Positions 8,973-17,027 of a stretch of 64,000 nt of DNA are shown piece after piece. The DNA lies in assembly GCF_013389365.1 (NCBI RefSeq), contig NZ_JACADJ010000009.1:1-64000 (forward strand), read 5' to 3'. The stretch is from Desulfobacter latus (GTDB lineage Bacteria; Desulfobacterota; Desulfobacteria; Desulfobacterales; Desulfobacteraceae). How positions within the stretch are numbered: the first letter of the stretch is position 1; each line of letters begins with the position of its first letter. The translations under genes were made by a program, and so were the position numbers. A model generated the notes under the pieces. The model ran no database searches and was not told where the DNA came from. It saw only the letters and a program-made list of their open reading frames with translations.

Positions 8973-9179
8973 TATCCTTTTAAATTTTTCGTATCATCTT
9001 TCACCGTTGATAAACCCAGCCTAAGCGGTTCAGTTGTCCGATGCCTTGTGCTCGAACAGAACCACATGGTAGAAAAAATCAGGATTTTTTTCCACCAATT
9101 TTATGGAAGTCCCAATAAGTTGTTAAGCGACATTGCAATTGCCCTTGATTTTCCGGCGTGGAAAGCATAAAAAATAGAT

Positions 9180-9207
9180 TTGACCTAGCGAATACACTGG
9201 CCATAAA
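9180..9207 (+). promoter_or_regulatory. Candidate sigma-70 promoter for the 9225 gene
   Basis: TTGACC (9180-9185) and CATAAA (9202-9207) are spaced 16 bp and lie just before an AAAGGATAG ribosome-binding stretch and the ATG at 9225. The fit is fair. The leader would be very short. Confidence 0.3.
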
Positions 9208-9224
9208 AAAAGGATAGATAAAAC

Positions 9225-9608
9225 ATGGTTCAAAAAGATTTTGACAGCATACTCACCCAGGAATTTTTAGATGAACTGTTGCCGCCTGAAAGAAGTGATC
9301 AGTTTTTTGAAGCGCTGTATGGTGATGCGTCAGAAGGTGCCTATGACATCAGATTGGAGCCTATCAGTATTTCCGGCAGCCGGATTGTCCTTGGCTTTAA
9401 TTTGCAGGGCCGGCCGGACAAATGTCTGGTGTGCAGCCTGACATATGGACTGCCGAATGTATTTACCCGGCACCCCCTGATAAATATCAAAGGCATCATT
9501 GAAAGAATCAAAGACGCCGGAATTCCGGTTAAAAATTGGCGTTTAGGGGATACCGAGGAAAATTCCGCCTCTCTTCATATTATCCCTTTCTACATTGACC
9601 TGGACTGA
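9225..9608 (+). CDS. Conserved hypothetical protein (small, acidic)
   Basis: This 127-residue protein begins MVQKDFDSILTQEFLDELLPPERSDQFFEALYGD. It has no signal peptide, membrane segment or recognised motif. It appears to be a compact alpha/beta protein with an acidic N-terminal helix and a C-terminal beta-rich half. I believe similar short proteins occur in other Desulfobacteraceae without known role, but cannot name a family. It has its own ribosome binding site, a plausible promoter and a strong shared terminator downstream, so it is likely a real monocistronic gene. Confidence 0.7.
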   Translation: MVQKDFDSILTQEFLDELLPPERSDQFFEALYGDASEGAYDIRLEPISISGSRIVLGFNLQGRPDKCLVCSLTYGLPNVFTRHPLINIKGIIERIKDAGIPVKNWRLGDTEENSASLHIIPFYIDLD

Positions 9609-9627
9609 TAAACCGGTTTCTACATAT

Positions 9628-9672
9628 AAAAGCCCTTCTGTCGCATGATCAAGCGGCAGAAGGGCTTTTTGT
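9628..9672. terminator. Bidirectional terminator between convergent genes
   Basis: AAAAGCCCTTCTGTCGC and GCGGCAGAAGGGCTTTT make a long stem with A run on one side and T run on the other. It lies between the plus-strand gene ending at 9608 and the minus-strand cyclophilin ending at 9684, and would stop transcription from both sides. Confidence 0.9.
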
Positions 9673-9683
9673 TTGATCGTGAC

Positions 9684-10214
9684 TTATGCTTTGGGAAGAT
9701 TGGGAAAGGACTTATTCAACGTTTTATTCCACTCATCCAGTTTAGGTTTAACCTTTTTGAACACAGAGCCGACATTGCCTTTGATGGTAATGCTTTCAAT
9801 GGTATCTCCCTGGGTAATACTGTTGACCACATCCTGGTCTGCCCGGCTGACAACGGCCCCAAATACCGTGTGCATACCGTCGAGATGAGGCGTGGGCACA
9901 TGGGTAATAAAAAACTGGCTGCCGTTTGTCCCGGGGCCGGCATTGGCCATTGACAGGATGCCGGGCTTGTCATGTTTAAGATCTTTTTTAAATTCATCTT
10001 CAAATTCGTAACCCGGACCGCCCATACCATTGCCGTAAGGACATCCGCCCTGGATCATGAAATCCGAAATCACACGGTGAAAGGTTAATCCGTTATAATA
10101 TTCCCGTTTGGCAAGGTTTACAAAATTCCCCACGGTATACGGGGTCTTGTCTGCAAAAAGCGTAATGTTAATGGTACCTTTTGAAGTTTCCATAATTGCT
10201 GTCAAATCGGCCAT
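9684..10214 (-). CDS. Cyclophilin-type peptidyl-prolyl isomerase
   Basis: This 176-residue protein catalyses cis-trans isomerisation of Xaa-Pro bonds. It has the cyclophilin signature with the catalytic Arg in [34 protein letters not shown] in the substrate groove, and VFGAVV after it. No signal peptide is present, so it is cytoplasmic, like PpiB. The C-terminal [21 protein letters not shown] is an extra tail of about 20 residues beyond the domain. It is transcribed alone and ends at the bidirectional terminator at 9628-9672. Confidence 0.93.
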   Translation of the reverse strand: MADLTAIMETSKGTINITLFADKTPYTVGNFVNLAKREYYNGLTFHRVISDFMIQGGCPYGNGMGGPGYEFEDEFKKDLKHDKPGILSMANAGPGTNGSQFFITHVPTPHLDGMHTVFGAVVSRADQDVVNSITQGDTIESITIKGNVGSVFKKVKPKLDEWNKTLNKSFPNLPKA

Positions 10215-10377
10215 GTTTTTTTCTCCTGAAAGTTAAAAAAATTTACTTGAACTTAATATAAAATCGCCGGATGTCAAACATAAAAAAGAAAAACCAGCAA
10301 CGCAGCGGTCCGGCGCACCGCTATCCAACCCCTTTGAAAATTTCGAATATGCTGATAAAGTAAATACGTGGATTCAA

Positions 10378-11616
10378 GTGCAGTCAACAAAAAAAGACGT
10401 GAAAAAAATGATAAACAAGCTTTTGCCGCTGGATCTGACCCCTGAAACAGAAATCAGCCGGCGGATACAGAACCTGAAAAAGAAAATGGCCCAAGCCGGC
10501 ATGGACGGGGTATTCTTGACCCACAGACCGGATTATTACTATTTCAGCGGCTCAGGCCAGGATGCCTGGTTATATGTGGCCCTGGAGCATGAGCCCCTTT
10601 TATTCGTAAAAAGATACCTTCCCAGAGCGGTCGCCGAAAGTCCGTTGACCCAAATTGTCCCGGTTCATTCAGTCACGGAAATTCCCCAGATCATCAAGGA
10701 CAGTCACGGCGATTCTGCAAAAAACATGGGCGTCGCCTTTGATATTGTTCCGGTCAGGGATTTCAGGTTTTATCAGTCGTTGTTTTTTGGCTGTAACTGG
10801 CAGGATGCCGGCCCGTTGATCATGTCCTGCCGGGCAATAAAATCAGAATATGAACTTACCATTATGCAGGATGTGGCAAAAATATCCAACCGGGTGTTTA
10901 ATTTTATTGCGGAGAACCTTGAACCCGGCATCCGGGAAACAGACCTGGCCGGGCGCATTGAGGCTTTTGCCAGGACCCAGGGCCACTCGGGCCGCCTTCA
11001 AACCCGCCATTATAGATCCGTTGGGTTTAGCTTCCATATCATGAGCGGTGAAAGCGGGGGGAAGTCAGGGGCTCTTGATTCTCCGGTATGCGGCACCGGT
11101 ATGTACACCGCCTACCCCTTTGGTGCAGGCACCCGGGTAATTAAAAAAAATGATCCCGTACTCATTGATTTAGGCACCATGGCCTTTGGCTATCACATGG
11201 ATGAATCCCGGATGTTTGTGGCTGGAAAAATGGAAACCCAGGCAGCAGGTGCAAGCCAGGCAGCTATTGACATTCTTTACCATGTCAAGGATGCCATGAA
11301 ACCAGGTGTTGCCATGAAAACGATTTTTCAAATGTCCGTAACCATGGCGAACAAGCTGGGATATGAGGAACAATTTTTAGGCCTTTCCGGATTAAAATCT
11401 AAATTTTTAGGGCATGGCATTGGTGTTGAACTGGTGGAAGACCCCATCATTTCAAAGGGACGAAACACAGCGCTTGAACCGGGAATGGTGTTTGCCGTAG
11501 AGCCGAAATTTATTTTTAAAGACCGGTTTGCCGCAGGCATAGAAAGCGTAATTCAGATAACGGAAACCGGCAGCCGTTTTCTAAGCATAATACCCAACAA
11601 GGTGTTCATGGTCTAA
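10378..11616 (+). CDS. M24 family metallopeptidase (Xaa-Pro aminopeptidase-like)
   Basis: The product is a two-domain pita-bread peptidase. The N-terminal creatinase-like domain spans about residues 20-160 and the metal-binding M24 domain follows. The metal ligands can be placed: Asp in VLIDLGTM, Asp in HMDESRMF, His in GHGIGVEL, Glu in AVEPKF and a last Glu in GIESVIQI. It should remove N-terminal residues before proline or act on similar dipeptides in the cytoplasm. A GTG at 10378 gives 412 residues; an ATG at 10408 gives 402 and is also possible because neither has a strong ribosome binding site. The 3' end overlaps the convergent channel gene by 4 bp. Confidence 0.85.
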   Translation: MQSTKKDVKKMINKLLPLDLTPETEISRRIQNLKKKMAQAGMDGVFLTHRPDYYYFSGSGQDAWLYVALEHEPLLFVKRYLPRAVAESPLTQIVPVHSVTEIPQIIKDSHGDSAKNMGVAFDIVPVRDFRFYQSLFFGCNWQDAGPLIMSCRAIKSEYELTIMQDVAKISNRVFNFIAENLEPGIRETDLAGRIEAFARTQGHSGRLQTRHYRSVGFSFHIMSGESGGKSGALDSPVCGTGMYTAYPFGAGTRVIKKNDPVLIDLGTMAFGYHMDESRMFVAGKMETQAAGASQAAIDILYHVKDAMKPGVAMKTIFQMSVTMANKLGYEEQFLGLSGLKSKFLGHGIGVELVEDPIISKGRNTALEPGMVFAVEPKFIFKDRFAAGIESVIQITETGSRFLSIIPNKVFMV

Positions 11617-12425
11617 TTTTTTACGGCAACGGTTGCGTCTGGGTCAAAAGGATTGGTACGAACCGCCAAAGAGAAAAGATAACCGTAATTCTCTTTAATA
11701 TAGAGCAGATAACGCAGCCATTCAACGATCAACAACTTATAGACTCTTGAAATATCCCCTTCAAGATGTTTACGATCAGAATCCAATAATTCAGATAAAT
11801 TATTGCGATGTAACAGTTCATCTCGCAAATGAAAGATTGCACGCAGCAATTCGGTAAAATTTTCATGTTCTTGAATAATAGGATTTTCAATTAATCTTAA
11901 AAGCAAATCTGATCGACTTTGCATACATGCGAATACCGCCTGTAAATCTCCTTTATGGGAATTGATTGAGATATGATGTTTTTTTAAAAGATCATATGCG
12001 TTGTTAAAGTCTTGATGTCCCCATTTTAGTGACACCTTGAGGTCTTTGTATAGCAATTTAACGTCATTATCAAATTTGACAAAATGTTTCAAAAGGTCGT
12101 TCCCCATTTCGCTGAAAAACAATCCCAATACCATATTGACTTTTTCTTTCCGAATTTTTTCCTCACGACGATTGACAAACACGTCTGTAATACTGGCAAC
12201 GACACTTAGAAATGTCCCGACCCCACCAATGATAATGATAATGGTCAGTATTTTACCGATTTCAGTTTGAGGATGGATATCACCATAGCCCACAGTTGCC
12301 ATCGTTACAATTGAAAAATATATCGCATTGGTCAATGACATATTTTCAAACAGCATGAATCCAATGATACCAACTGCAAGTAAAACAATAAAAATTGCAA
12401 AATATATTTTTAATCGAAATTTCAT
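11613..12425 (-). CDS. Two-TM potassium channel protein
   Basis: This 270-residue membrane protein has TM1 (YFAIFIVLLAVGIIGFMLF), a pore helix, the K+ selectivity filter TVGYGD, and TM2 (ILTIIIIIGGVGTFLSVVAS). The rest is a ~190-residue cytoplasmic region of helices without an RCK/TrkA nucleotide fold that I can see, so gating is unknown. The frame remains open for 14 codons further, but those codons are derived from a dispersed heptamer repeat (12434-12497), so I take the ATG at 12425. No Shine-Dalgarno is evident, because the repeat ends 8 bp before the start and has replaced the native leader. It is convergent with, and overlaps by 4 bp, the M24 peptidase gene. Confidence 0.82.
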   Translation of the reverse strand: MKFRLKIYFAIFIVLLAVGIIGFMLFENMSLTNAIYFSIVTMATVGYGDIHPQTEIGKILTIIIIIGGVGTFLSVVASITDVFVNRREEKIRKEKVNMVLGLFFSEMGNDLLKHFVKFDNDVKLLYKDLKVSLKWGHQDFNNAYDLLKKHHISINSHKGDLQAVFACMQSRSDLLLRLIENPIIQEHENFTELLRAIFHLRDELLHRNNLSELLDSDRKHLEGDISRVYKLLIVEWLRYLLYIKENYGYLFSLAVRTNPFDPDATVAVKN

Positions 12426-12433
12426 AAATTTAT

Positions 12434-12497
12434 AGTATAGGAATTTCCATTCCCCAGCACCCAGCACCTAACAGCCCGCCCAAAGGGCGCTAATTTA
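12434..12497 (+). repeat. Heptamer-tract dispersed repeat, copy A
   Basis: Copy A runs AGTATAGGAATTTCC, a short CATTCCCC piece, two AGCACC(C) heptamers, then AACAGCCCGCCCAAAGGGCGCTAATTTA (hairpin GCCC/GGGC). It is tandem to copy B and lies directly upstream of the channel start codon. Confidence 0.85.
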
Positions 12498-12498
12498 A

Positions 12499-12592
12499 GA
12501 GTATAGGAATTTCCATTTCCCAGCACCCAGCACCCAGTACCCAGTACCCAGTACCCAGTACCTAACAGCCCGCCCAAAGAGCGCTAATTTAA
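12499..12592 (+). repeat. Heptamer-tract dispersed repeat, copy B
   Basis: The same architecture as copy A, with six heptamers: two AGCACCC, then AGTACCC units. The hairpin arm has one change (AAAGAGCGC in place of AAAGGGCGC). It shares the CTAATTTAAG junction with copy A. Confidence 0.85.
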
Positions 12593-12610
12593 TAATACCC
12601 TCCTTTTCTT

Positions 12611-12717
12611 GGCATCCTTCATATCACCCCCAAAGTACTTTACACTTTTTTGGGGAATGATTGCTAAAAAATAGGGTGCTTGCTCCAAAAAGTGTAAACC
12701 GGCAAATGAAGGATGCC
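12611..12717. repeat. Two-tier inverted repeat (stem-loop, ~107 nt)
   Basis: GGCATCCTTCAT (12611-12622) pairs with ATGAAGGATGCC (12706-12717), and inside it TTTACACTTTTT (12639-12650) pairs with AAAAAGTGTAAA (12687-12698). Both stems are perfect 12-bp arms. It looks like a small MITE-like or structured RNA element. No gene is present between copy B and the IscB element. Confidence 0.6.
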
Positions 12718-12852
12718 CTTTTCTTGACTTTTTTACAAGTACATCTTATACCTTAGAGCCGGTTTAAAAATCGAATAGATGGATCGGCTGCAATCACATA
12801 AGAATGGCCCTAATCCTTAATTTTTAAACAGGCTCCGAGCGATATTTAATCT

Positions 12853-13088
12853 GTCAACTACCCCTCGGCTGAAGACCGAGGGGCTTGAAAAAGCCCCAAA
12901 GTTGACCAGTCTAAGTGCTTCGAACACTACGTTAGATCGGAAATAGGTACCCTGGGGTGCTCGCCAGCTCCAGGTTCTACGGCAAGTGGTTAAACAGGTC
13001 TAAGGGGTTAAGCCGGTGCTGCTTGCGCCAAACCCGGTCATAACATTGACGCGGCAAACATTACCTTGGAAACAAGAGGACTTTAAAA
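12853..13088 (+). ncRNA. Omega-RNA (HEARO-type) scaffold, copy 1
   Basis: The ~236 nt between the element's left end and iscB are strongly conserved in all three copies although non-coding, and contain several hairpins, starting with the GTCAACT/AGTTGAC-closed junction. In IscB systems this region is the omega RNA, and the ~16 nt immediately outside the left end act as guide. Here that predicted guide is GAGCGATATTTAATCT (12837-12852). Scaffold extent is inferred. Confidence 0.75.
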
Positions 13089-14285
13089 TTGAGCGTATTT
13101 GTTCTGGATACAAACAAAAAACCGCAGAATCCGGTACATCCGGCAAAGGCAAGATTGCTTTTGACAGAAGGGAAAGCCGCGGTTTTCAGACAGTTCCCCT
13201 TCACGATCATTTTGAAAGAGACCGTCTTGAACGTGGCATCAAACCCATTGCGGATCAAGATTGATCCGGGCAGTAGAGAGACCGGAATTGCCGTGATTAA
13301 CGACGATACCGGAGAGATTGTTTTTGCCATGGAACTGAGACATCGAGGCCAACAAATCAAAAATAATCTGGAATCAAGACGAGCCATCAGAAGATCCCGG
13401 AGAAACCGGAAAACGCGATACCGGAAGCCGCGCTTTGATAACCGGACCAGGGCGGAAGGATGGCTGCCGCCTTCATTAAAAAGCCGGGTTCACAATATCG
13501 AAACCTGGGTCAAGCGGTTGTGCCGGTTTTGCAATATTCAGGCAATTTCAATGGAGTTGGTTCGGTTTGACATGCAGAAGATACAGAATCCCGAAATATC
13601 CGGTGTCGCGTATCAGCAGGGGGAACTCATGGGGTATGAGGTACGGGAATACCTTCTGGAAAAATGGGACAGAACGTGTGCCTACTGCGGAAAAACAGAT
13701 ATCCCATTGGAGATTGAACATATCGTGCCGAAATCGAAAGGCGGTTCAAACAGAGTCAGCAATCTGACACTGGCCTGTACGGCGTGCAACAGGAAGAAGG
13801 GGAATAAGTCGCTCGAACAGTTCCTTTTAAAGAAACCGCGACTGTTGAAACGAATTCAAAAGCAGTCCGGCGTGCCGCTCAAGGACGCGGGCGCCGTCAA
13901 CACGACCCGATGGGACTTGTTCCGTACCTTGAAAAAAAACGGACTGCCGGTTGAAACAGGCTCCGGCGGTCTGACAAAATTCAACCGGACGACCAGGGGA
14001 CTTCACAAAACGCATTGGCTCGATGCCGCCTGTGTCGGGGAAAGCACACCTGAAAAGATGTTTCAGATCGACAAAACCGTGTTGATTGTAAAGGCAGACG
14101 GCCATGGTTCAAGGCAGATGTGCAGGGTAAACAAGTTCGGATTCCCCCGGACAACAGCAAAGTCAACTGAAAAAAAAAGTCAAAGGCTTTCAGACGGGCG
14201 ACATTGTCAAGGCGGTTGTCACTTCCGGCAAAAAGGTCGGAACGTACATCGGACGTGTCGCTGTCAGAAAAAGCGGATCGTTTAA
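13089..14285 (+). pseudogene. iscB: IscB RNA-guided nuclease, copy 1, C-terminus frameshifted
   Basis: IscB is the compact relative of Cas9 that cuts DNA matching its omega-RNA guide. Domains in order: an N-terminal PLMP-type domain (here PQNP in place of PLMP), RuvC-I with Asp in IKIDPGSRETG, an Arg-rich bridge helix (RRSRRNRKTRYRK), RuvC-II with Glu in ISMELVRFD, an HNH domain (CAYCG ... EIEHIVPKSKGG ... LACTACNRKKGN) and RuvC-III HWLDAACVG. It starts at TTG after AAGAGGA. Compared with the other two copies it has an extra A in an A-run near 14170-14178 (KSTEKK then a different frame), so the last ~70 residues are replaced by an unrelated tail ending at 14285; the intact frame would end at 14382. 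All nuclease motifs remain, but the C-terminal TAM/RNA-contacting region is lost. Confidence 0.85.
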
Positions 14286-14471
14286 CATTAAAACAGTGGA
14301 CAAAACAGTACAGGGCATTAGCTGGAAATACTGCAGGCTGCTTCACGCATCTGACGGCTATTCCTACAATACGACGTGCTAAGGTCCGGTACCTGGACTA
14401 CTAAATTATTATAAGGAGGGCGGCAATTCCTCCCCTGAGCTAAAGACTCAGGGGTTTCCTTGCCGCATTTT

Positions 14472-15971
14472 ATGAAAAAGACAACTGCAGTCTCAACCCT
14501 TAAAGCCGGATTTGAAAACAGTTTCGCAGCGCTTCCGAAAAAATTTTATGAAGCAATTACGCCTGAACCCGTACAGAACCCTGTATTGCAAAAATACAAC
14601 TGGAAACTGGACCGGGAACTGGGGTTAAATTTTACGAAAGAAACCGAAGATCTGGCAGATTGTCTGGCAGGCAACCTTGTTTTTGCAGATTCCACCCCCA
14701 TTGCCATGGCCTATGCCGGGCATCAATTCGGCAACTTTGTTCCCCAACTTGGCGATGGACGGGTCATTCTTCTCGGAGAAAAAATCACCCCGGATGGCAA
14801 ACGTTTGGATGTTCAGCTCAAAGGTTCCGGCAGAACCCGGTTTTCACGTGGCGGAGACGGTAAATCACCTCTTGGGCCTGTGATCCGTGAGTACATTATC
14901 AGTGAAGCCATGCATAATTTAGGCGTACCTACCACCAGGGCCTTGGCTATCATCTCCACAGGAGAACAAATTCTGCGTCCGGATGGGGTCCATCCAGGGG
15001 CGATCATGGCCCGAGTCGCATCGGGGTTTGTCCGGGTGGGCAGTTTCGAATATTTTGCTGCCCGGGGCGATGAAACAGCAATACGAGAGCTTGCCGACTA
15101 CGTCATTGGCCGCCATTATCCTGAACTTATACAAAAAAAAGACCGGTACAGGCAATTTTTTTCATCGGTGGCCAGAAAACAGGCCCGGCTTGTGGCCAAA
15201 TGGATGCATTTGGGATTTATTCACGGTGTTATGAATACGGATAACACTTCAATTTCAGGGGAAACCATTGATTATGGTCCCTGTGCCTTTATGGATTATT
15301 ATGACCCCGACATGGTCTTCAGTTCCATTGATACCATGGGAAGATACCGGTATGCCAATCAAGGCGCCATCATGAAATGGAACCTGAACTGTCTTGGCAT
15401 TTGTTTACAATCGCTTTTAGGAAAAACCAATGAAGCGGCTGCGGATGTGATTGATGCCACCCTGTCCGAATTTGAGCATGAATTTTTAAACGCCCAACGC
15501 ATTGGTCTGCTTAAAAAAATCGGGATAGAAAATCCGGGTGACCAGGATTCTTCCCTTCTTGGGGAACTGCTTGCCCTTATGCAGAACCAAAAAGCCGATT
15601 TTACCCTGACGTTTCGTTATCTGGCAGATCATATCAAGCCGGATTCAGATATGACGCCGCAATTTCAAAAACTTTTCAAAACGCCGGTCGCGGTTACGGC
15701 CTGGCTTGAATCATGGCAGCAGCGGCTGGTTGAAGAAAATAGTCCAGAGGTCATTCAGGCACAAATGAACCGGGTTAATCCTCTTTTTATTCCAAGAAAT
15801 CACCGGGTTCACAAGGCGATTGAGAATGCGGAAGACAGAGATGACTTCAGTCAGGTACACTTGCTGACCACGCTTTATGAAAACCCTTTTACGGAACAGC
15901 CGGATTTTACCGATTATGCTCAAGCACCCGCCAACCAAGAGCGGGTCACCCGGACCTTTTGCGGGACTTGA
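14472..15971 (+). CDS. selO: SelO (YdiU) protein adenylyltransferase
   Basis: SelO is a pseudokinase that transfers AMP from ATP to protein Ser, Thr or Tyr. The 499-residue product has the family signatures AYAGHQFGNFVPQLGDGRVILLGE, LKGSGRTRFSRGGDGK (nucleotide loop) and HGVMNTDNTSISGETIDYGPCAFMD (inverted active site with DNTSI and DYGP). It ends in the usual RVTRTFCGT tail; there is no Sec codon. The ATG at 14472 begins inside the conserved right flank (ATGA) of IscB element copy 1, so the original 5' leader has been separated from the gene and no ribosome binding site is obvious. In-frame TTG at 14460 is element sequence and is not taken as the start. Confidence 0.92.
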   Translation: MKKTTAVSTLKAGFENSFAALPKKFYEAITPEPVQNPVLQKYNWKLDRELGLNFTKETEDLADCLAGNLVFADSTPIAMAYAGHQFGNFVPQLGDGRVILLGEKITPDGKRLDVQLKGSGRTRFSRGGDGKSPLGPVIREYIISEAMHNLGVPTTRALAIISTGEQILRPDGVHPGAIMARVASGFVRVGSFEYFAARGDETAIRELADYVIGRHYPELIQKKDRYRQFFSSVARKQARLVAKWMHLGFIHGVMNTDNTSISGETIDYGPCAFMDYYDPDMVFSSIDTMGRYRYANQGAIMKWNLNCLGICLQSLLGKTNEAAADVIDATLSEFEHEFLNAQRIGLLKKIGIENPGDQDSSLLGELLALMQNQKADFTLTFRYLADHIKPDSDMTPQFQKLFKTPVAVTAWLESWQQRLVEENSPEVIQAQMNRVNPLFIPRNHRVHKAIENAEDRDDFSQVHLLTTLYENPFTEQPDFTDYAQAPANQERVTRTFCGT

Positions 15972-16115
15972 CCTATGGGTCTGGCAAGCCTTGAGCAGTG
16001 TTAATGAGAAACGAAAAAGACGGATGAAAAGGCAAACCATATGGGAGCGTTTATTTTGATTATGGGCCTTATGCGCCGGACGGGGTGTCCCGGCTTAAAC
16101 CGGTAGCCTGATTTT

Positions 16116-16559
16116 CTATGGGTTGAGCAATTCAAATCCTGTAATTGGATCAAATATACGTACAGCACTGGTATCAATTAATTCAAATAAAATGATCTCT
16201 AATATATGCCATGTCCTGACACCGTTACGGATACATCCGGTTACAGTTGAATCTTCTCTTCCACAAGCTATGTGCATGTGTAATTTGGGTTCCCCTTTAT
16301 CATTAGGAAAGATTGTGCCTGTTCCCACTATTTCATTCACATTGTTGAGAATATGTTCCATTGGCGTAATTGATTCTGTTCGTCCATGTTCCGGCCCGAC
16401 AATCAGCTTACTATCTTTATCAGCGCCTCCAATAATGGTTAATGCAGCAGCTTTTATTGCTTTTTTATCAGCAAACTTTTCAATCTCTTCGTGTATGATA
16501 TCACCGTCTTCAAGACGTATAATGTATATTCTTCCTTGTTTTGCCTGTGAGTATTTCAT
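16116..16559 (-). CDS. PPC (PCC/DUF296) domain protein
   Basis: This 147-residue protein is a stand-alone PPC domain, the fold found in plant AT-hook proteins and in small prokaryotic trimers of unclear function. Key features are GRIYIIRLEDGDIIHEEIEKF at the start, AALTIIGGADK, and PKLHMHIACGRED near residue 92, where His residues may bind a metal. The family is often called DNA-binding, but the bacterial members have not been shown to act that way in general. It is monocistronic on the minus strand, with no signal peptide. Confidence 0.82.
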   Translation of the reverse strand: MKYSQAKQGRIYIIRLEDGDIIHEEIEKFADKKAIKAAALTIIGGADKDSKLIVGPEHGRTESITPMEHILNNVNEIVGTGTIFPNDKGEPKLHMHIACGREDSTVTGCIRNGVRTWHILEIILFELIDTSAVRIFDPITGFELLNP

Positions 16560-16741
16560 GTGTCAACTTTTCTCTTGTTTCCTGTTTCCTATAAAATTAA
16601 TATAATTAGCTTATGAGCCTGGACTATATCCCATCTGGACACAATTTCAAATTAAAAACGCAACTCGATTCAAAACACCGCCATAAGCACCGACATCTTA
16701 AATAACAACAAAAATGTTACTATATTATATACAATAGCAAC

Positions 16742-16963
16742 ATGCTCAGTGACTGCAGGGCATTGATGGTCACCGGACTCGGTGACAGCCCGCGTCGTGT
16801 ACTCAGCCCAAAAAAAATTGATGTTTTAGAATTGGACGGAACAATCATAGAGGCCGCTGAAGCCGTTTTCGAGGGGCACAGCATGGACTTTATGGTCCAG
16901 CGAGATGTCCAGGCATGCAACAAAAAGAATCCCATGGACGGGATTATGGGGTGTGGATTTTGA
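16742..16963 (+). pseudogene. NifB/NifX-type cofactor domain fragment
   Basis: Seventy-three residues beginning MLSDCRALMVTGLGDSPRRVL and continuing VLELDGTIIEAAEAVFEG resemble the C-terminal half of NifX/NifB-type dinitrogenase cofactor-binding domains, where DC-ALLVxGIGxxPxxxL is typical. The N-terminal half of the domain and any radical SAM part are absent, and the upstream 50 bp are AT-rich and non-coding. It is probably a remnant, or a very small free-standing protein. No other nif gene is in the window. Confidence 0.45.
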
Positions 16964-17027
16964 TCATCCGTGGTAAACATCGTTGAAACGATTTTAGAGT
17001 CCCCCCAAAAAAGAAAAGAGGTTGAAT

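Larger units (their letters stand above)
12853..14475 (+). mobile_element. IscB element, copy 1
   Basis: The boundaries come from aligning three copies in the window: all start GTCAACTACCCCTCGGCT and end TTGCCGCATTTT followed by ATGA, with unrelated flanks beyond. Both ends fold: GTCAACT/AGTTGAC encloses CCCCTCGG/CCGAGGGG on the left, and GCGGCAA/TTGCCGC encloses CCCCTGAG/CTCAGGGG on the right. This matches IS200/IS605-type ends. There is no TnpA, so the element is non-autonomous. The length is 1623 bp. The right end abuts the start codon of selO. Confidence 0.85.

Noticed and set aside
12426-12467. N-terminal extension of the K+ channel by 14 codons
   Set aside because: The codons derive from the dispersed heptamer repeat.
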